64,000 bases of DNA. Origin: Luteimonas galliterrae. Lineage in GTDB: Bacteria; Pseudomonadota; Gammaproteobacteria; Xanthomonadales; Xanthomonadaceae. Positions within the stretch are counted from its first letter, which is position 1, and each line of letters begins with the position of its first letter. Where the stretch lies: assembly GCF_023374055.1 (NCBI RefSeq), contig NZ_JAMBEP010000001.1, positions 2,232,001 through 2,296,000 of the forward strand, given 5' to 3'. A program made the translations under genes and the position numbers. Positions 33,648 to 41,820 of the stretch are shown here, one piece after another. Under the pieces are notes generated by a model. The model was given only the letters and a program-made list of their open reading frames with translations, was not told where the DNA came from and did not search any database.

Positions 33648-34907
33648 ATGCTGCACAGCCCGCTATTGCTCCAACTCGTCATCATCCTGGTCACCGCGCG
33701 CGCCTGCGGTTTGCTGCTGCGCTACTTCGGCCAGCCGGCGGTCATCGGCGAGATGGCCGCGGGCATCCTGCTCGGGCCGATCGTGTTCGGCGCGCTGTTT
33801 CCGGAATTCCACACGGCGCTGTTCGCCAAAGAATCGCTGCCGGGCCTGTCGTCGCTGTCGATGCTGGGGCTGGTGCTTTTCATGTTCATCGTCGGCGCCG
33901 AACTGCGCGCGCCGGACGGCGTGCGCGCGCAGCTGAAAGCGGCCGGTGCGGTCGGCGCGCTGGGGGTGCTGCTGCCGATGGCGCTCGGCGTCGGCATTTC
34001 GCCTTGGCTGTACCCGACCTTGGCGCCGGCGGGCGTGGACTTCTGGCCGTTCGCATTGTTCATGGCGGCGGCGATGTCGATCACCGCGTTTCCGGTGATG
34101 GCGCGGATCCTGAAGGATCGCGGCATGACCCAGACGCGGCTCGGCCGGCTCGCGCTGAGCTCGGCGGCGATCGCCGACGTGTTCGCCTGGATCGTGCTCG
34201 CTTTCGTGGTGGCGCTGATCGGCTCGGGCGAGGGTTACCTGGGTTTCGCCAAGACCACGCTGGGACTGCTGGCGCTGTGCGCCCTCGTATTCGGCTTGCT
34301 CAAACCTTTGTTCGCGCACCTGCTGCGCGCGCACGCGCCGAACGGACAACCTTCGCTGATGCTGCTGGCGGCGATGCTGATCGCCCTGCTCGTCTGCGCT
34401 GCGCTCACCGAATGGCTCGGCCTGCATGCCGTATTCGGCGCCTTCCTGTTCGGCGCCTGCCTGCCGCGCGACGATCGCCTGCTGCAATACCTGTCCGAAC
34501 GCGTCGAATACCTGGCGGTCGTGCTGCTGATGCCGATCTTCTTCGCGCTCGCGGGCTTGAACACGACCGCGGACGCTTTCGCCGGCGCCGGGCTGGGCGC
34601 GCTGGCCCTGATCCTGTTCGCGGCCATCTTCGGCAAGCTCGCCGGCGGCGCGGCGGGCGCAAGGCTGACCGGTTACGGCTGGCGCGAAAGCCTGGCGACC
34701 GGTTCTCTGATGAATGCGCGAGGCCTGATGGAACTGATCGTGATGAAGGTCGGCCTGGATGCCGGCCTGATCGGCCCCGAACTGTTCACCATGCTGCTGG
34801 TGATGGCGCTGCTGACCACGGTGATGACCGGACCGCTGTTGAACCTGTTCGCCGGCCGCGCCCGCGACGCCGTCGTGCCGCAGGCGCGGCGCAACGGCAA
34901 CGCCTGA
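33648..34907 (+). CDS. Kef-type monovalent cation:proton antiporter (CPA2 family)
   Basis: The 419-residue protein has about 12 hydrophobic helices with typical Na+/H+ exchanger segments: YFGQPAVIGEMAAGILLGP, AAAMSITAFPVMARILKD, ALSSAAIADVFAWIVLAFVV and NARGLMELIVMKVGLDAGL. There is no C-terminal TrkA domain, so it is shorter than KefB/KefC. GAGGGG lies before the ATG. It is last in the leftmost plus-strand pigment operon, separated from the flavoenzyme gene only by a repeat. Why an antiporter sits in the pigment cluster is not clear. Confidence 0.92.
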   Translation: MLHSPLLLQLVIILVTARACGLLLRYFGQPAVIGEMAAGILLGPIVFGALFPEFHTALFAKESLPGLSSLSMLGLVLFMFIVGAELRAPDGVRAQLKAAGAVGALGVLLPMALGVGISPWLYPTLAPAGVDFWPFALFMAAAMSITAFPVMARILKDRGMTQTRLGRLALSSAAIADVFAWIVLAFVVALIGSGEGYLGFAKTTLGLLALCALVFGLLKPLFAHLLRAHAPNGQPSLMLLAAMLIALLVCAALTEWLGLHAVFGAFLFGACLPRDDRLLQYLSERVEYLAVVLLMPIFFALAGLNTTADAFAGAGLGALALILFAAIFGKLAGGAAGARLTGYGWRESLATGSLMNARGLMELIVMKVGLDAGLIGPELFTMLLVMALLTTVMTGPLLNLFAGRARDAVVPQARRNGNA

Positions 34908-34919
34908 TCCGCCGCCGGT

Positions 34920-35393
34920 TCACTTGTTCGGCGGCGGGACCGGCGTGCCGTATTGCGCCGGCGGCGGATTGGCCACGTAAATCGCCAATCCGTACGCGTA
35001 TTTCTGGCTGGGGCTGATGCTGACGCCTATCCCGCCGCTGCTGAAGCTGCTGCCGCCGACACGGCCGCCGCCCGCGCCGACGCCGACGCTGCTGCCGCCA
35101 TAACCGTCTTCGGTGCCGGTGAACAATACGCCGTTGGCGCCGAGCTTCGCGGCTTCCTTGCGCAGCTTGGCGATCACCGAATTCATCTTGTTCTGTTCGC
35201 CGTAAGTGAAGGCGCCGCTGCCGGTCTGCAGGCGCGCAATCTCTTCGTAGGGACCCGGCGGCGCGGAAAAATAAACCCGCACCTGGGCCGGGTCGATCGG
35301 CGGGCGCGGGCGTCCGGTGACCAGTGCGGAACTGGCGCAGGCGGCCGCCGACAGCGCGACGACGGCAATGGCGAAGGCGTGGGACAGGCGCAT
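34920..35393 (-). CDS. Putative lipoprotein of unknown function
   Basis: The 157-residue product has a lipoprotein-type signal peptide ending LSAAACASS. The mature protein contains RVYFSAPPGPYEEIARLQTG and a helix MNSVIAKLRKEAAKLGANGV, followed by a long Gly/Ser-rich segment with alternating G-G-S motifs and a proline-rich end. The family is not recognised. The ATG at 35393 starts the signal peptide; an upstream start at 35426 would spoil it. It is convergent with the antiporter gene. Confidence 0.72.
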   Translation of the reverse strand: MRLSHAFAIAVVALSAAACASSALVTGRPRPPIDPAQVRVYFSAPPGPYEEIARLQTGSGAFTYGEQNKMNSVIAKLRKEAAKLGANGVLFTGTEDGYGGSSVGVGAGGGRVGGSSFSSGGIGVSISPSQKYAYGLAIYVANPPPAQYGTPVPPPNK

Positions 35394-35479
35394 GGCGGCA
35401 GCCTCAGGATGGCCTGCGGCGATCATCCCGCGCTTCGGCTGAACCGATCGTCACCGCATGGCCGCGGTTGCTGAAGCGT

Positions 35480-36211
35480 TCAAGTCATCGCGCCGTCGAC
35501 GCCGATCACCTGCCCGTTGACGTAGCCGGCCGCATCCGAACACAGGAAGGCGACCAGCGCGGCGACTTCCTCGGGCGCACCGGCGCGGCCCGCCGGCACG
35601 AGTTGCTTGACCGTTTCGGGCGGGAATGCCGCCTCCGCCATCCGCCCCGCGATCACGCCGGGCGCCACCACATTGGCGGCAATGCCGCGCGAAGCCATCT
35701 CCCGCGCCAGCGACTTGGTCGCGCCGTGCAGGGCGGACTTGGCCGCCGCGTAATTGGCCTGGCCGCGGTTGCCGAGCACCGCCGCGACCGACGACACGCT
35801 GACGATGCGTCCCCAGCGCGTGCGCGCCATCGGCAGCAGCAGCGGCTGGGTGACGTGGAAGAAGCCGTGCAGCGAAACGTCGATCACCCGCTTCCATTGC
35901 GCTTCGGTCATGCCGGCCAGCGGCGCGTCGTCGTGGATGCCGGCGTTGTTGACCAGGATCTGGATAGGGCCATCGGCCAGCAGCGTTTCGATGCCGGCGC
36001 GCGCCGCTTCGCCATCGGCCACGTCGAATGCGATCGCTTGTGCGCTGCCGCCGTTGGCGACGATATCGGCGACGACCGCTTCGGCGCGTTCGCGGTTCGC
36101 ATTCGCATGCACGATCACGTGCGCGCCGTCGACGGCGAGCCGGCGGCAGATCGCACCGCCGATATCGCCGCTGCCGCCGGTGACGAGCGCACGTTTCATA
36201 GTCGTATTCAT
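35480..36211 (-). CDS. 3-oxoacyl-ACP reductase of the pigment pathway (FabG type)
   Basis: The 243-residue short-chain dehydrogenase has the NADPH motif ALVTGGSGDIGGAICRRL, NNAG in ILVNNAGIHDD, and the catalytic Ser-Tyr-Lys in VSVSSVAAVLGNRGQANYAA followed by AK. It would reduce the beta-keto group after each condensation, before dehydration to the polyene double bond. On a -10-based reading TAGGAT ends 6 nt before the ATG. It is separated from the dehydratase gene upstream by a strong palindrome, which may be why it appears to have its own promoter. Confidence 0.92.
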   Translation of the reverse strand: MNTTMKRALVTGGSGDIGGAICRRLAVDGAHVIVHANANRERAEAVVADIVANGGSAQAIAFDVADGEAARAGIETLLADGPIQILVNNAGIHDDAPLAGMTEAQWKRVIDVSLHGFFHVTQPLLLPMARTRWGRIVSVSSVAAVLGNRGQANYAAAKSALHGATKSLAREMASRGIAANVVAPGVIAGRMAEAAFPPETVKQLVPAGRAGAPEEVAALVAFLCSDAAGYVNGQVIGVDGAMT

Positions 36212-36217
36212 CCGGCA

Positions 36218-36223
36218 ATCCTA
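36218..36223 (-). promoter_or_regulatory. -10-like element for fabG, predicted leaderless
   Basis: TAGGAT on the minus strand ends 6 nt before the ATG at 36211, the same spacing as at polA, uvrD, hemF and hemB. The hexamer is a weaker match than the others. Confidence 0.35.
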
Positions 36224-36231
36224 ACGGACCC

Positions 36232-36310
36232 GTAGCCCGGGTGGGGCCGCACGCGATACCCGAGGCCTCGCGAAAGCCCCGGGTATCGCCTGCGGCCCCA
36301 CCCGGGCTAC
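36232..36310. repeat. GTAGCCCGGGTGGGGCCGC inverted repeat
   Basis: The arms GTAGCCCGGGTGGGGCCGCA and GCGGCCCCACCCGGGCTAC flank a second inner palindrome (GATACCCGAGG and CCCCGGGTATC). The right-hand CTAC provides the TAG stop codon of the minus-strand dehydratase gene at 36307. Confidence 0.88.
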
Positions 36311-36729
36311 GTCTCTTGCAGCATGACCGCGGCGCGGCCTTCGGCCAGCAATTTTCCGGCATGCAGGATGCGGAACGCATACTGCTGGCTGGTTTCGGCC
36401 TCGGCCAGCACTTCGGCCTCGCACTCGAGCGCGCCCGGCAGATCGTCGATGCGCGCGACGTGCAGCGCCACGCCGCGCAGCGCCACCAGCAGACCCGGTT
36501 TGGCCGCGCCGCTTGCGCACAGGCCGCCATGCACCGCCATCGCCTGGGCGCCGTATTCGCACAGATGCACGGCGCGCAGCAAGCCGCCCGAACGCAGCGG
36601 ATGCGCCGGGTCGCGATGGTTGTCGGCGCGCAGCCGGATCCGCGTCGCGTCCCATTCCAAGACTTCGTCCCACAGGCACATCGCGCCCTGGTGGGGGATC
36701 ATTGCTTGGATTTCGTCGCGTCCTATCAT
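36307..36729 (-). CDS. ApeP-like hot-dog 3-hydroxyacyl-ACP dehydratase
   Basis: The 140-residue protein has the signature MIPHQGAMCLWDEVLEWD near the N terminus (candidate catalytic His in PHQGAM) and LLRAVHLCEYGAQAMAVHGG, as in the ApeP-type dehydratases of aryl polyene clusters. It would dehydrate 3-hydroxyacyl-ACP intermediates. Aryl polyene systems usually have two different dehydratases, and the second is at 40754-41053. The TAG stop lies within the palindrome at 36232-36310. Confidence 0.82.
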   Translation of the reverse strand: MIGRDEIQAMIPHQGAMCLWDEVLEWDATRIRLRADNHRDPAHPLRSGGLLRAVHLCEYGAQAMAVHGGLCASGAAKPGLLVALRGVALHVARIDDLPGALECEAEVLAEAETSQQYAFRILHAGKLLAEGRAAVMLQET

Positions 36730-36753
36730 GCAACTTCGACCCTCAATCCAATG

Positions 36754-36849
36754 GCAGGAGCGGCTTTTGTGGGAGCGGCTTCAGCCGCGAGCTTTTCACG
36801 GATCCCGCGAAAATCGAGATCAAGAGCTCGCGGCTGAAGCCGCTCCCAC
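36754..36849. repeat. GTGGGAGCGG inverted repeat overlapping the MMPL gene end
   Basis: The left arm begins twice, 15 bp apart (36754 and 36769), the same partial duplication as in the copy at 25580. The right arm (GCTGAAGCCGCTCCCAC) lies inside the 3' end of the MMPL gene and encodes its last residues. Confidence 0.87.
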
Positions 36850-39165
36850 AAAAGCGGTTGGCTGGCGAGACACCAGCAGCGCCAGCGCGAAATTGAACGC
36901 CACGCCCAGCGCGACCGTGCTGCCGATCGCGCGCAGCACCGGTATCGACGACAGCGCCAGCAGCGCGAACACCAGCAGGGTCATCAGGCTGCAGACGATC
37001 AGCGCGTGCAGCGTGCGCAGCTGGTCGGCGTAATCGTCGCCGGCGTGGTCGAAGAACAACGCATAGTCCAGGCCCAGGCCGGCGGCCAGGATCAGCGCGA
37101 CCAAGTGGAACAGGGTCAGCTCCACGCCGAGCGCGCGTAGTACCGCCACGATCAGCAGCGTGGTCAGCGCCATCGGCAGCAAGACCCGCAATACGCGCCG
37201 CGGCGAGCGCAGCGCGATCCATACCGTCCCCGCCAGCAGCAGCGCGGCGATGCCGAGCGCGGCCAGCACGCGGCTGCGGTAGGTCGCGACCAGCGATTCG
37301 GACGCGTCCTTCAAGTCGAGCAGCTGCGCGCCGCGGGCCTGCGCCGCGCGCGCCACCGCGGCGGGATCGGTCAGTCCGCTCAGCGATACCAATGCGGTGG
37401 CGTGGTCGCTGCTGACCAGCAGCAGGCCGGCGACGCTGGTGGCCAGCGGCGTGCCTTCGAGATCGCGCGGCGCCAGCGGCGGCGCGCGTTTTGCCGCGGC
37501 GACGTCCGCGACGAATTCGTCGAAAGCGTCGGCGCGGAACGGGCTGGCGGCGACCGCATCGACGAGCGTCGGCCCGAGCGTCGCGGCATCCGGCAATTTG
37601 CCTTGGCGTGCGCGCTGGATCTGCGCGCTCGGCAGATAACGCGCGGCCATGTCGTAGCCGGCGATCGCCTTGTCGGCGACCAGGCGGTCCAATGCCGGAC
37701 GCAACTTCTCCGACGCCTGCAGCACGCTCTCGGCGTCGCGTCCTTGCACGGTCATCACGTAGCGCACGTCGGGCGCGCCGAGCGCATCGCGCAACTGCGC
37801 GTCGCGCGCCAGCGCGTCGGCCGGCACCGGCGTCAGCTTGGCCAGGTCGTTCTGCCAGAACGCGCCGGGCGCGAAGGCGGCGGCCGCCGCTGCGACCAGC
37901 GCGACCGCGAGCAGCGACCAGCGCGGACGCGGCAGCCGCGCGACCTGCGCCCACATCCGCGCCAGCAGGCGCGAATCGGCGAAGTCGCGAGGCGCGGGGT
38001 CGATCAGCGCCGGCAACAGGAACCGCGTCGCCAACGCTGCGGTGGCGAGCCCGGCGATGGTGAACACCGCCAGTTGCTTGAGGCCGTCGACGCCCGAAAA
38101 CAGGAACGTGAAATAAGCGATGCAAGTCGAAGCGACGCCGGTGGCGAGCGTGGGCCACAACGCGCGCGCGTTGGCTTTCGGCGACAGGCCGGGGCGCTGG
38201 TGGCTGAAGAGGTGGATCGGATAATCCTGCACCACGCCGATCAGGGTGAAGCCGAACGCGACGGTGATGCCGTGCACGCCGTCGAACAGCGCCGCGACCG
38301 CGCCGAGCCCGGCCAATCCCGCGCTGGCCAGCGGCAGCACGCCCAGCAGCGGTATCTTCCAGCTGCGGTAGGCGATCCACAGCAGCAACACGAGCCCGAT
38401 CGTATCGACGGTGCCGATCCATTGCGCCTCGCGCTGCGTGCGCCCGCCGATCTCGACCGAGAACGCGCCCGGCCCGCTCAACAGCAATTGCGTATCGCTG
38501 CCGCCACGCGCCTTGGCGAAAGCGTCCTGGATGGCATCGACCGCAGCCTGTTGGCCGGTCGGATCGAAACCGGCCGCGCGCGTTTCCGCGACCAGCAAGG
38601 CGCGCTTTCCGGCGCGATCGAACCAGACGCCGTGCAGGCGTTGCGGCGCGTGCGCGGGCTGCAGCGTGTCGGCGATCTTCAAGGTTTCCAAGGTAGGGTC
38701 GGCGCCGACCAACGGTTCGATCAGCGCCGCCGCAGGCGAGCCCAGATCCTGCACGCGCGCTTCGAGCTCCTGTTGCAGGTACGCGCGATCGTAGGCTTGC
38801 GTGTCCAGCGTCGGCGACAATAGGTAACGATAGGGGCGCAGCCGCTCCGGGATCGCATCCAGGCCCGCGTCGCCGCCGTTGGCGACCATCGTGAACAACG
38901 GCTGCGCCGCGAGTTGTGCGCGGATCGCGTTGGATTGCGCCGCCAGCGCCTGCGCATCGGCGCCGTCCAGCCCGATCAGCAGCAACCGCGAACCCGGGCC
39001 CTCGCCCAATTCGTCGATCAGCAGCTTCTGCGCCGGCGTCTGCGCGCTGGGCATGAATTTGCGCAGGTCGCCGCTGAGTTGCAGGCGCTGCCCGATTGCC
39101 CAACCGGTGACGGCCAGCAATGCCAGCCACAGCAGCGCCAGCATCAGGCGCGCGCGCGCGCTCAT
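36820..39165 (-). CDS. MMPL-family exporter of the pigment cluster
   Basis: The 781-residue protein has the RND/MMPL layout: an N-terminal helix (LMLALLWLALLAVTGWAIG), a periplasmic loop, five or six helices (from IGLVLLLWIAYRSW to LATAALATRFLLPALI), a second large loop and a second helix bundle (VLAALGIAALLLAGTVWIAL through VALGVAFNFALALLVSRQ). The segment IGVVQDYPIHLF and the later LAAGLGLDYALFFDHA are the MMPL transmembrane motifs. It probably moves the lipidated pigment across the inner membrane. The ATG at 39165 lies 7 nt after the LolA-like stop. The last residues (AFVGAASAASS) come from a palindromic repeat. Confidence 0.88.
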   Translation of the reverse strand: MSARARLMLALLWLALLAVTGWAIGQRLQLSGDLRKFMPSAQTPAQKLLIDELGEGPGSRLLLIGLDGADAQALAAQSNAIRAQLAAQPLFTMVANGGDAGLDAIPERLRPYRYLLSPTLDTQAYDRAYLQQELEARVQDLGSPAAALIEPLVGADPTLETLKIADTLQPAHAPQRLHGVWFDRAGKRALLVAETRAAGFDPTGQQAAVDAIQDAFAKARGGSDTQLLLSGPGAFSVEIGGRTQREAQWIGTVDTIGLVLLLWIAYRSWKIPLLGVLPLASAGLAGLGAVAALFDGVHGITVAFGFTLIGVVQDYPIHLFSHQRPGLSPKANARALWPTLATGVASTCIAYFTFLFSGVDGLKQLAVFTIAGLATAALATRFLLPALIDPAPRDFADSRLLARMWAQVARLPRPRWSLLAVALVAAAAAAFAPGAFWQNDLAKLTPVPADALARDAQLRDALGAPDVRYVMTVQGRDAESVLQASEKLRPALDRLVADKAIAGYDMAARYLPSAQIQRARQGKLPDAATLGPTLVDAVAASPFRADAFDEFVADVAAAKRAPPLAPRDLEGTPLATSVAGLLLVSSDHATALVSLSGLTDPAAVARAAQARGAQLLDLKDASESLVATYRSRVLAALGIAALLLAGTVWIALRSPRRVLRVLLPMALTTLLIVAVLRALGVELTLFHLVALILAAGLGLDYALFFDHAGDDYADQLRTLHALIVCSLMTLLVFALLALSSIPVLRAIGSTVALGVAFNFALALLVSRQPTAFVGAASAASS

Positions 39166-39172
39166 CGCCGCA

Positions 39173-39856
39173 TCACTGCGCGGCGCCACGGCATAGCGCG
39201 GTCAAGGCTTCGGGCGTCGTGGCGCCGGCCGAAGCGCGCGCGGCGCCCGCCAGCAGCGTGCGCTGCGTTTCGTCGCCCTTGGCCGGGCGCGTCTCGATGC
39301 AGCGCAATTCGGCGCCGCGGCCGTACAGGACGATCTCGCGGACCTTGGCGGCGAGCTGCGCGTCCTTGGGCGACAACGTCATCGTCCATTGCTGGTGGCT
39401 GCCGGCGGCGGCGACGCGATAGAACTTTTCCAGCGTGGCGCGATCGCCCGACAGCATCGCGCCGAAGCTGGCTTGCAGGCCGGCCAGTTCCGGCACCCGC
39501 GCCAGCGAGAAGCGGCGCGGCGACTTGCCGGCGCGGGCGATGGTCGCCTCGCCGGCGCGAATGGTGGTGGTTTCGGCGTACGGCGCGCGCACTTCGCGCA
39601 CCAGCGTGTCGGCGTCGGGGCGCGCGTATTCGCCGCTCAGCCGCAACGGCTGCTTGAGCAGCTTGGAGCCGCGCAGCTCGACGAAGTCGGTGCGCGTCGG
39701 CGCCGGCCGCGCCAGCTTCTGCAGGATCCAGCCCGCATCGACCGGCGCTTCAAGCGCGGTGCATGGCGCGCTGCTGGCGAAGGCGACGGCGAGCAGCGTC
39801 GGCATCGCCTGCCAGATGCGCCTGCGACGCGTGTAGTTCCTGCTCGCTGCCTTCAT
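39173..39856 (-). CDS. LolA-like periplasmic carrier of the pigment cluster
   Basis: The 227-residue product has a signal peptide after a basic N terminus (RNYTRRRRIWQAMPTLLAVA). The mature part shows LolA-like features: FVELRGSKLLKQPLRLSGEY and later TLSPKDAQLAAKVREIVLYG. LolA proteins carry lipid-anchored cargo across the periplasm; here the cargo is presumably the aryl polyene lipid. The ATG at 39856 has GGAAG 7 nt upstream but overlaps the acyltransferase gene by 107 bp. An in-frame ATG at 39805 would shorten the overlap but has a weaker site. It is immediately followed by the MMPL gene. Confidence 0.8.
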   Translation of the reverse strand: MKAASRNYTRRRRIWQAMPTLLAVAFASSAPCTALEAPVDAGWILQKLARPAPTRTDFVELRGSKLLKQPLRLSGEYARPDADTLVREVRAPYAETTTIRAGEATIARAGKSPRRFSLARVPELAGLQASFGAMLSGDRATLEKFYRVAAAGSHQQWTMTLSPKDAQLAAKVREIVLYGRGAELRCIETRPAKGDETQRTLLAGAARASAGATTPEALTALCRGAAQ

Positions 39857-40757
39857 CGTCGTGCTTCCAGAAATCGTAGAAGTTGAACCAGTTGTAGGGC
39901 GCGGCGCGCGCATGGTGCTCGAGCCGCTGCGCGTACCGCGCGACGCATTCGGCCAGCGCCTGCGGGCGGTTATGCCGTTCTATCGTTATCCCGTCGCTGA
40001 ACGTCTCGAACACCAGATCGTAGCGGTTGCCGCCGCGATACAGCCCGAACGCCAGCGTGACCGGCACCTGCAGCGCCGCGGCGATCAGCCAGGGCGACGA
40101 CGGGAACGCCGCCGCTTCGCCCAGGAACGGCGCCCGCAGCACGGTCTCGCCCGGATACACGCGATCGGCCAACAAGGTCACCATCGCGCCCTGGTCGGTG
40201 GCCTGCTTGATCGCCAACGTCACCGCCAGGCCGCCCTGCGCGGCGTCGATCACGCCGGCGGCGACCCGGGGGTTCAACGCTTCGAGCAGTTGCGTCATCG
40301 CCGGCGTCTGCGATTTGTCGAGCACCGCGCGCACTTCGATGTCCGGACGGCTCTGCGCCAAGCCGCGCAAGGCCTCGAAACTGCCCAGGTGCGAGCCGAT
40401 CAGCAGCACCCCGCGCCCCTGCGCGATCTGCGCATGCACCTGCTCGATGCCGCTGACGCGGATATCGAAGCGGCTCAGGTCGCGATCGCCGAGCAGGTAG
40501 ATGCGGTCGAGGATGGTCGCTGAGAAAGTGTGGATGTGGCGCGCCGCGTCGAGCAGCGTCGCCGGCCGTCCGAGCGCACGGCCTAGATAGGCGCACGATG
40601 CGCGCCGCTCGGGCCCGCGCTTGATCAGGAAGTACAACGTGATCGGATACAGACAGGCGCGCGCCACTGCGCGGCCGAGATAACGGCCGATGCAGCGGAT
40701 CACCCAGATCGCGAAACGTCCGCCGCCTTCGGGGCGTTGCCGCCATGCCGTGCTCAC
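39750..40757 (-). CDS. LpxL/HtrB-type acyltransferase of the pigment cluster
   Basis: The 335-residue protein has a hydrophobic N-terminal segment and the acyltransferase motif GVLLIGSHLGSFEALRG (H-x4-E), followed by AMVTLLADRVYPG, as in lysophospholipid and late lipid A acyltransferases. It probably attaches the aryl polyene chain to a lipid or glycerol-type acceptor. The start is a GTG overlapping the dehydratase stop (GTGA); no ATG fits. Its 3' end overlaps the LolA-like gene by up to 107 bp, unusually long for an operon junction. Confidence 0.85.
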   Translation of the reverse strand: MSTAWRQRPEGGGRFAIWVIRCIGRYLGRAVARACLYPITLYFLIKRGPERRASCAYLGRALGRPATLLDAARHIHTFSATILDRIYLLGDRDLSRFDIRVSGIEQVHAQIAQGRGVLLIGSHLGSFEALRGLAQSRPDIEVRAVLDKSQTPAMTQLLEALNPRVAAGVIDAAQGGLAVTLAIKQATDQGAMVTLLADRVYPGETVLRAPFLGEAAAFPSSPWLIAAALQVPVTLAFGLYRGGNRYDLVFETFSDGITIERHNRPQALAECVARYAQRLEHHARAAPYNWFNFYDFWKHDDEGSEQELHASQAHLAGDADAARRRLRQQRAMHRA

Positions 40758-41053
40758 GCGATCGCGACCTCGCCGCTGGCGATCAGCGCGTCGCCGCGCA
40801 GGATGCGGAACCGCCAGCGCGGCGCATCGGCCTGCAATTCGATCGTCGCGGTCTGCTCGGGCAGCAGCGGCTGCACGAATTTGACCTGCGGCAGGCGCAA
40901 CGCGCCGAGCGGCGCACCGGTGTTTTCGATAGCCTCCAGCACCTTGTCCAGCAGCACTACCCCGGGCACCACCGGACGGCCGGGAAAATGCCCCGGCAGG
41001 CTGGGGTGGCCGGCGGGGATGCGGAATTCGAGGCTGGCGACGGCGGGCTTCAT
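40754..41053 (-). CDS. ApeI/FabZ-like hot-dog 3-hydroxyacyl-ACP dehydratase
   Basis: The 99-residue protein is a short hot-dog fold with the dehydratase motif HPSLPGHFPGRPVVPGVVLL, in which the His of GHFPG is catalytic. It pairs functionally with the ApeP-like dehydratase at 36307. Its TGA overlaps the GTG of the acyltransferase. An alternative ATG four codons upstream (41065) is possible; neither has a clear ribosome binding site, so translation may depend on coupling to the upstream gene. Confidence 0.85.
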   Translation of the reverse strand: MKPAVASLEFRIPAGHPSLPGHFPGRPVVPGVVLLDKVLEAIENTGAPLGALRLPQVKFVQPLLPEQTATIELQADAPRWRFRILRGDALIASGEVAIA

Positions 41054-41100
41054 GGGCGCAAGCATGGGCGGGCGCCATGAACGCCGCAAGACCGGCCGGT

Positions 41101-41775
41101 TCAGCGCAGGAAATCCCGCCAGAAGGCCGGCCCCAGCCCCCGCAGCTTGCGCAGGAAATCGGCGAAGTTGTGGTAACGGTCGGGAAAGCGGCGCTTGCGG
41201 ATGGCGAACTCGATGGCGAAAAAACCGCCAATGAGTCCGTAATTGAACACATTGGCGAACCAGGACCATTGCGTCTGGGTGATCGTCACCGGCGCCTGCA
41301 CCCCGAACTGGGCCAACAGGCCGTCGGGCACCGCGATCAGCGACAGCACTAGATTGACCGCGGCCAGCAGCCCCAGCGCCCAGGCCCAGGCCGCGGTCAG
41401 ATGGCGGGTATAGCGCAGCAGCGCCGCGGGCGCGGAACCGCCTTCCAGCGCCATCACGATCTTGCTGATCAGGGGCGTACGTCCGGCGGCCAAGCTGCGG
41501 CCGAACACGAAAGCGACCAGCACGATGAATGCCGTCGGCGCCAGCAGCAGCGGCACCTGCGTGTAGGGCGAGCGCGCCAGCCAGGCCAAGCCGGCCAAGC
41601 TGGCGGCGAGGGCCAACCAAGCCCAAAACCGGCGCTGCGCCAACGGTGCGATCAGCACCATCAACACCAGCACCGCCATCGCGACTACCGCCAGCGGCCC
41701 GTCGTGGCGCGCGCTGGCCACGTGCGCGACGACCGAATAGGCCAGCGCCAGCAGGACTTCGAGGACCAGGATCAA
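41101..41775 (-). CDS. Aryl polyene-associated integral membrane protein (COG4648-like)
   Basis: The 224-residue protein has about six hydrophobic segments, beginning ILVLEVLLALAYSVVAHVAS and including PLLLAPTAFIVLVAFVFGRS, and a basic C-terminal tail ending FWRDFLR. It resembles the membrane protein that accompanies ketosynthase and ligase genes in aryl polyene clusters, of unknown role. No ATG fits; a TTG at 41775 is used. The frame is continuous with the stop of the carrier protein gene 48 nt upstream, so initiation is probably coupled. Confidence 0.75.
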   Translation of the reverse strand: MILVLEVLLALAYSVVAHVASARHDGPLAVVAMAVLVLMVLIAPLAQRRFWAWLALAASLAGLAWLARSPYTQVPLLLAPTAFIVLVAFVFGRSLAAGRTPLISKIVMALEGGSAPAALLRYTRHLTAAWAWALGLLAAVNLVLSLIAVPDGLLAQFGVQAPVTITQTQWSWFANVFNYGLIGGFFAIEFAIRKRRFPDRYHNFADFLRKLRGLGPAFWRDFLR

Positions 41776-41820
41776 GCCGAGGCTGCCGAAAGAGGTGGGA
41801 TCGGGCCGCCGCGAACCGGC

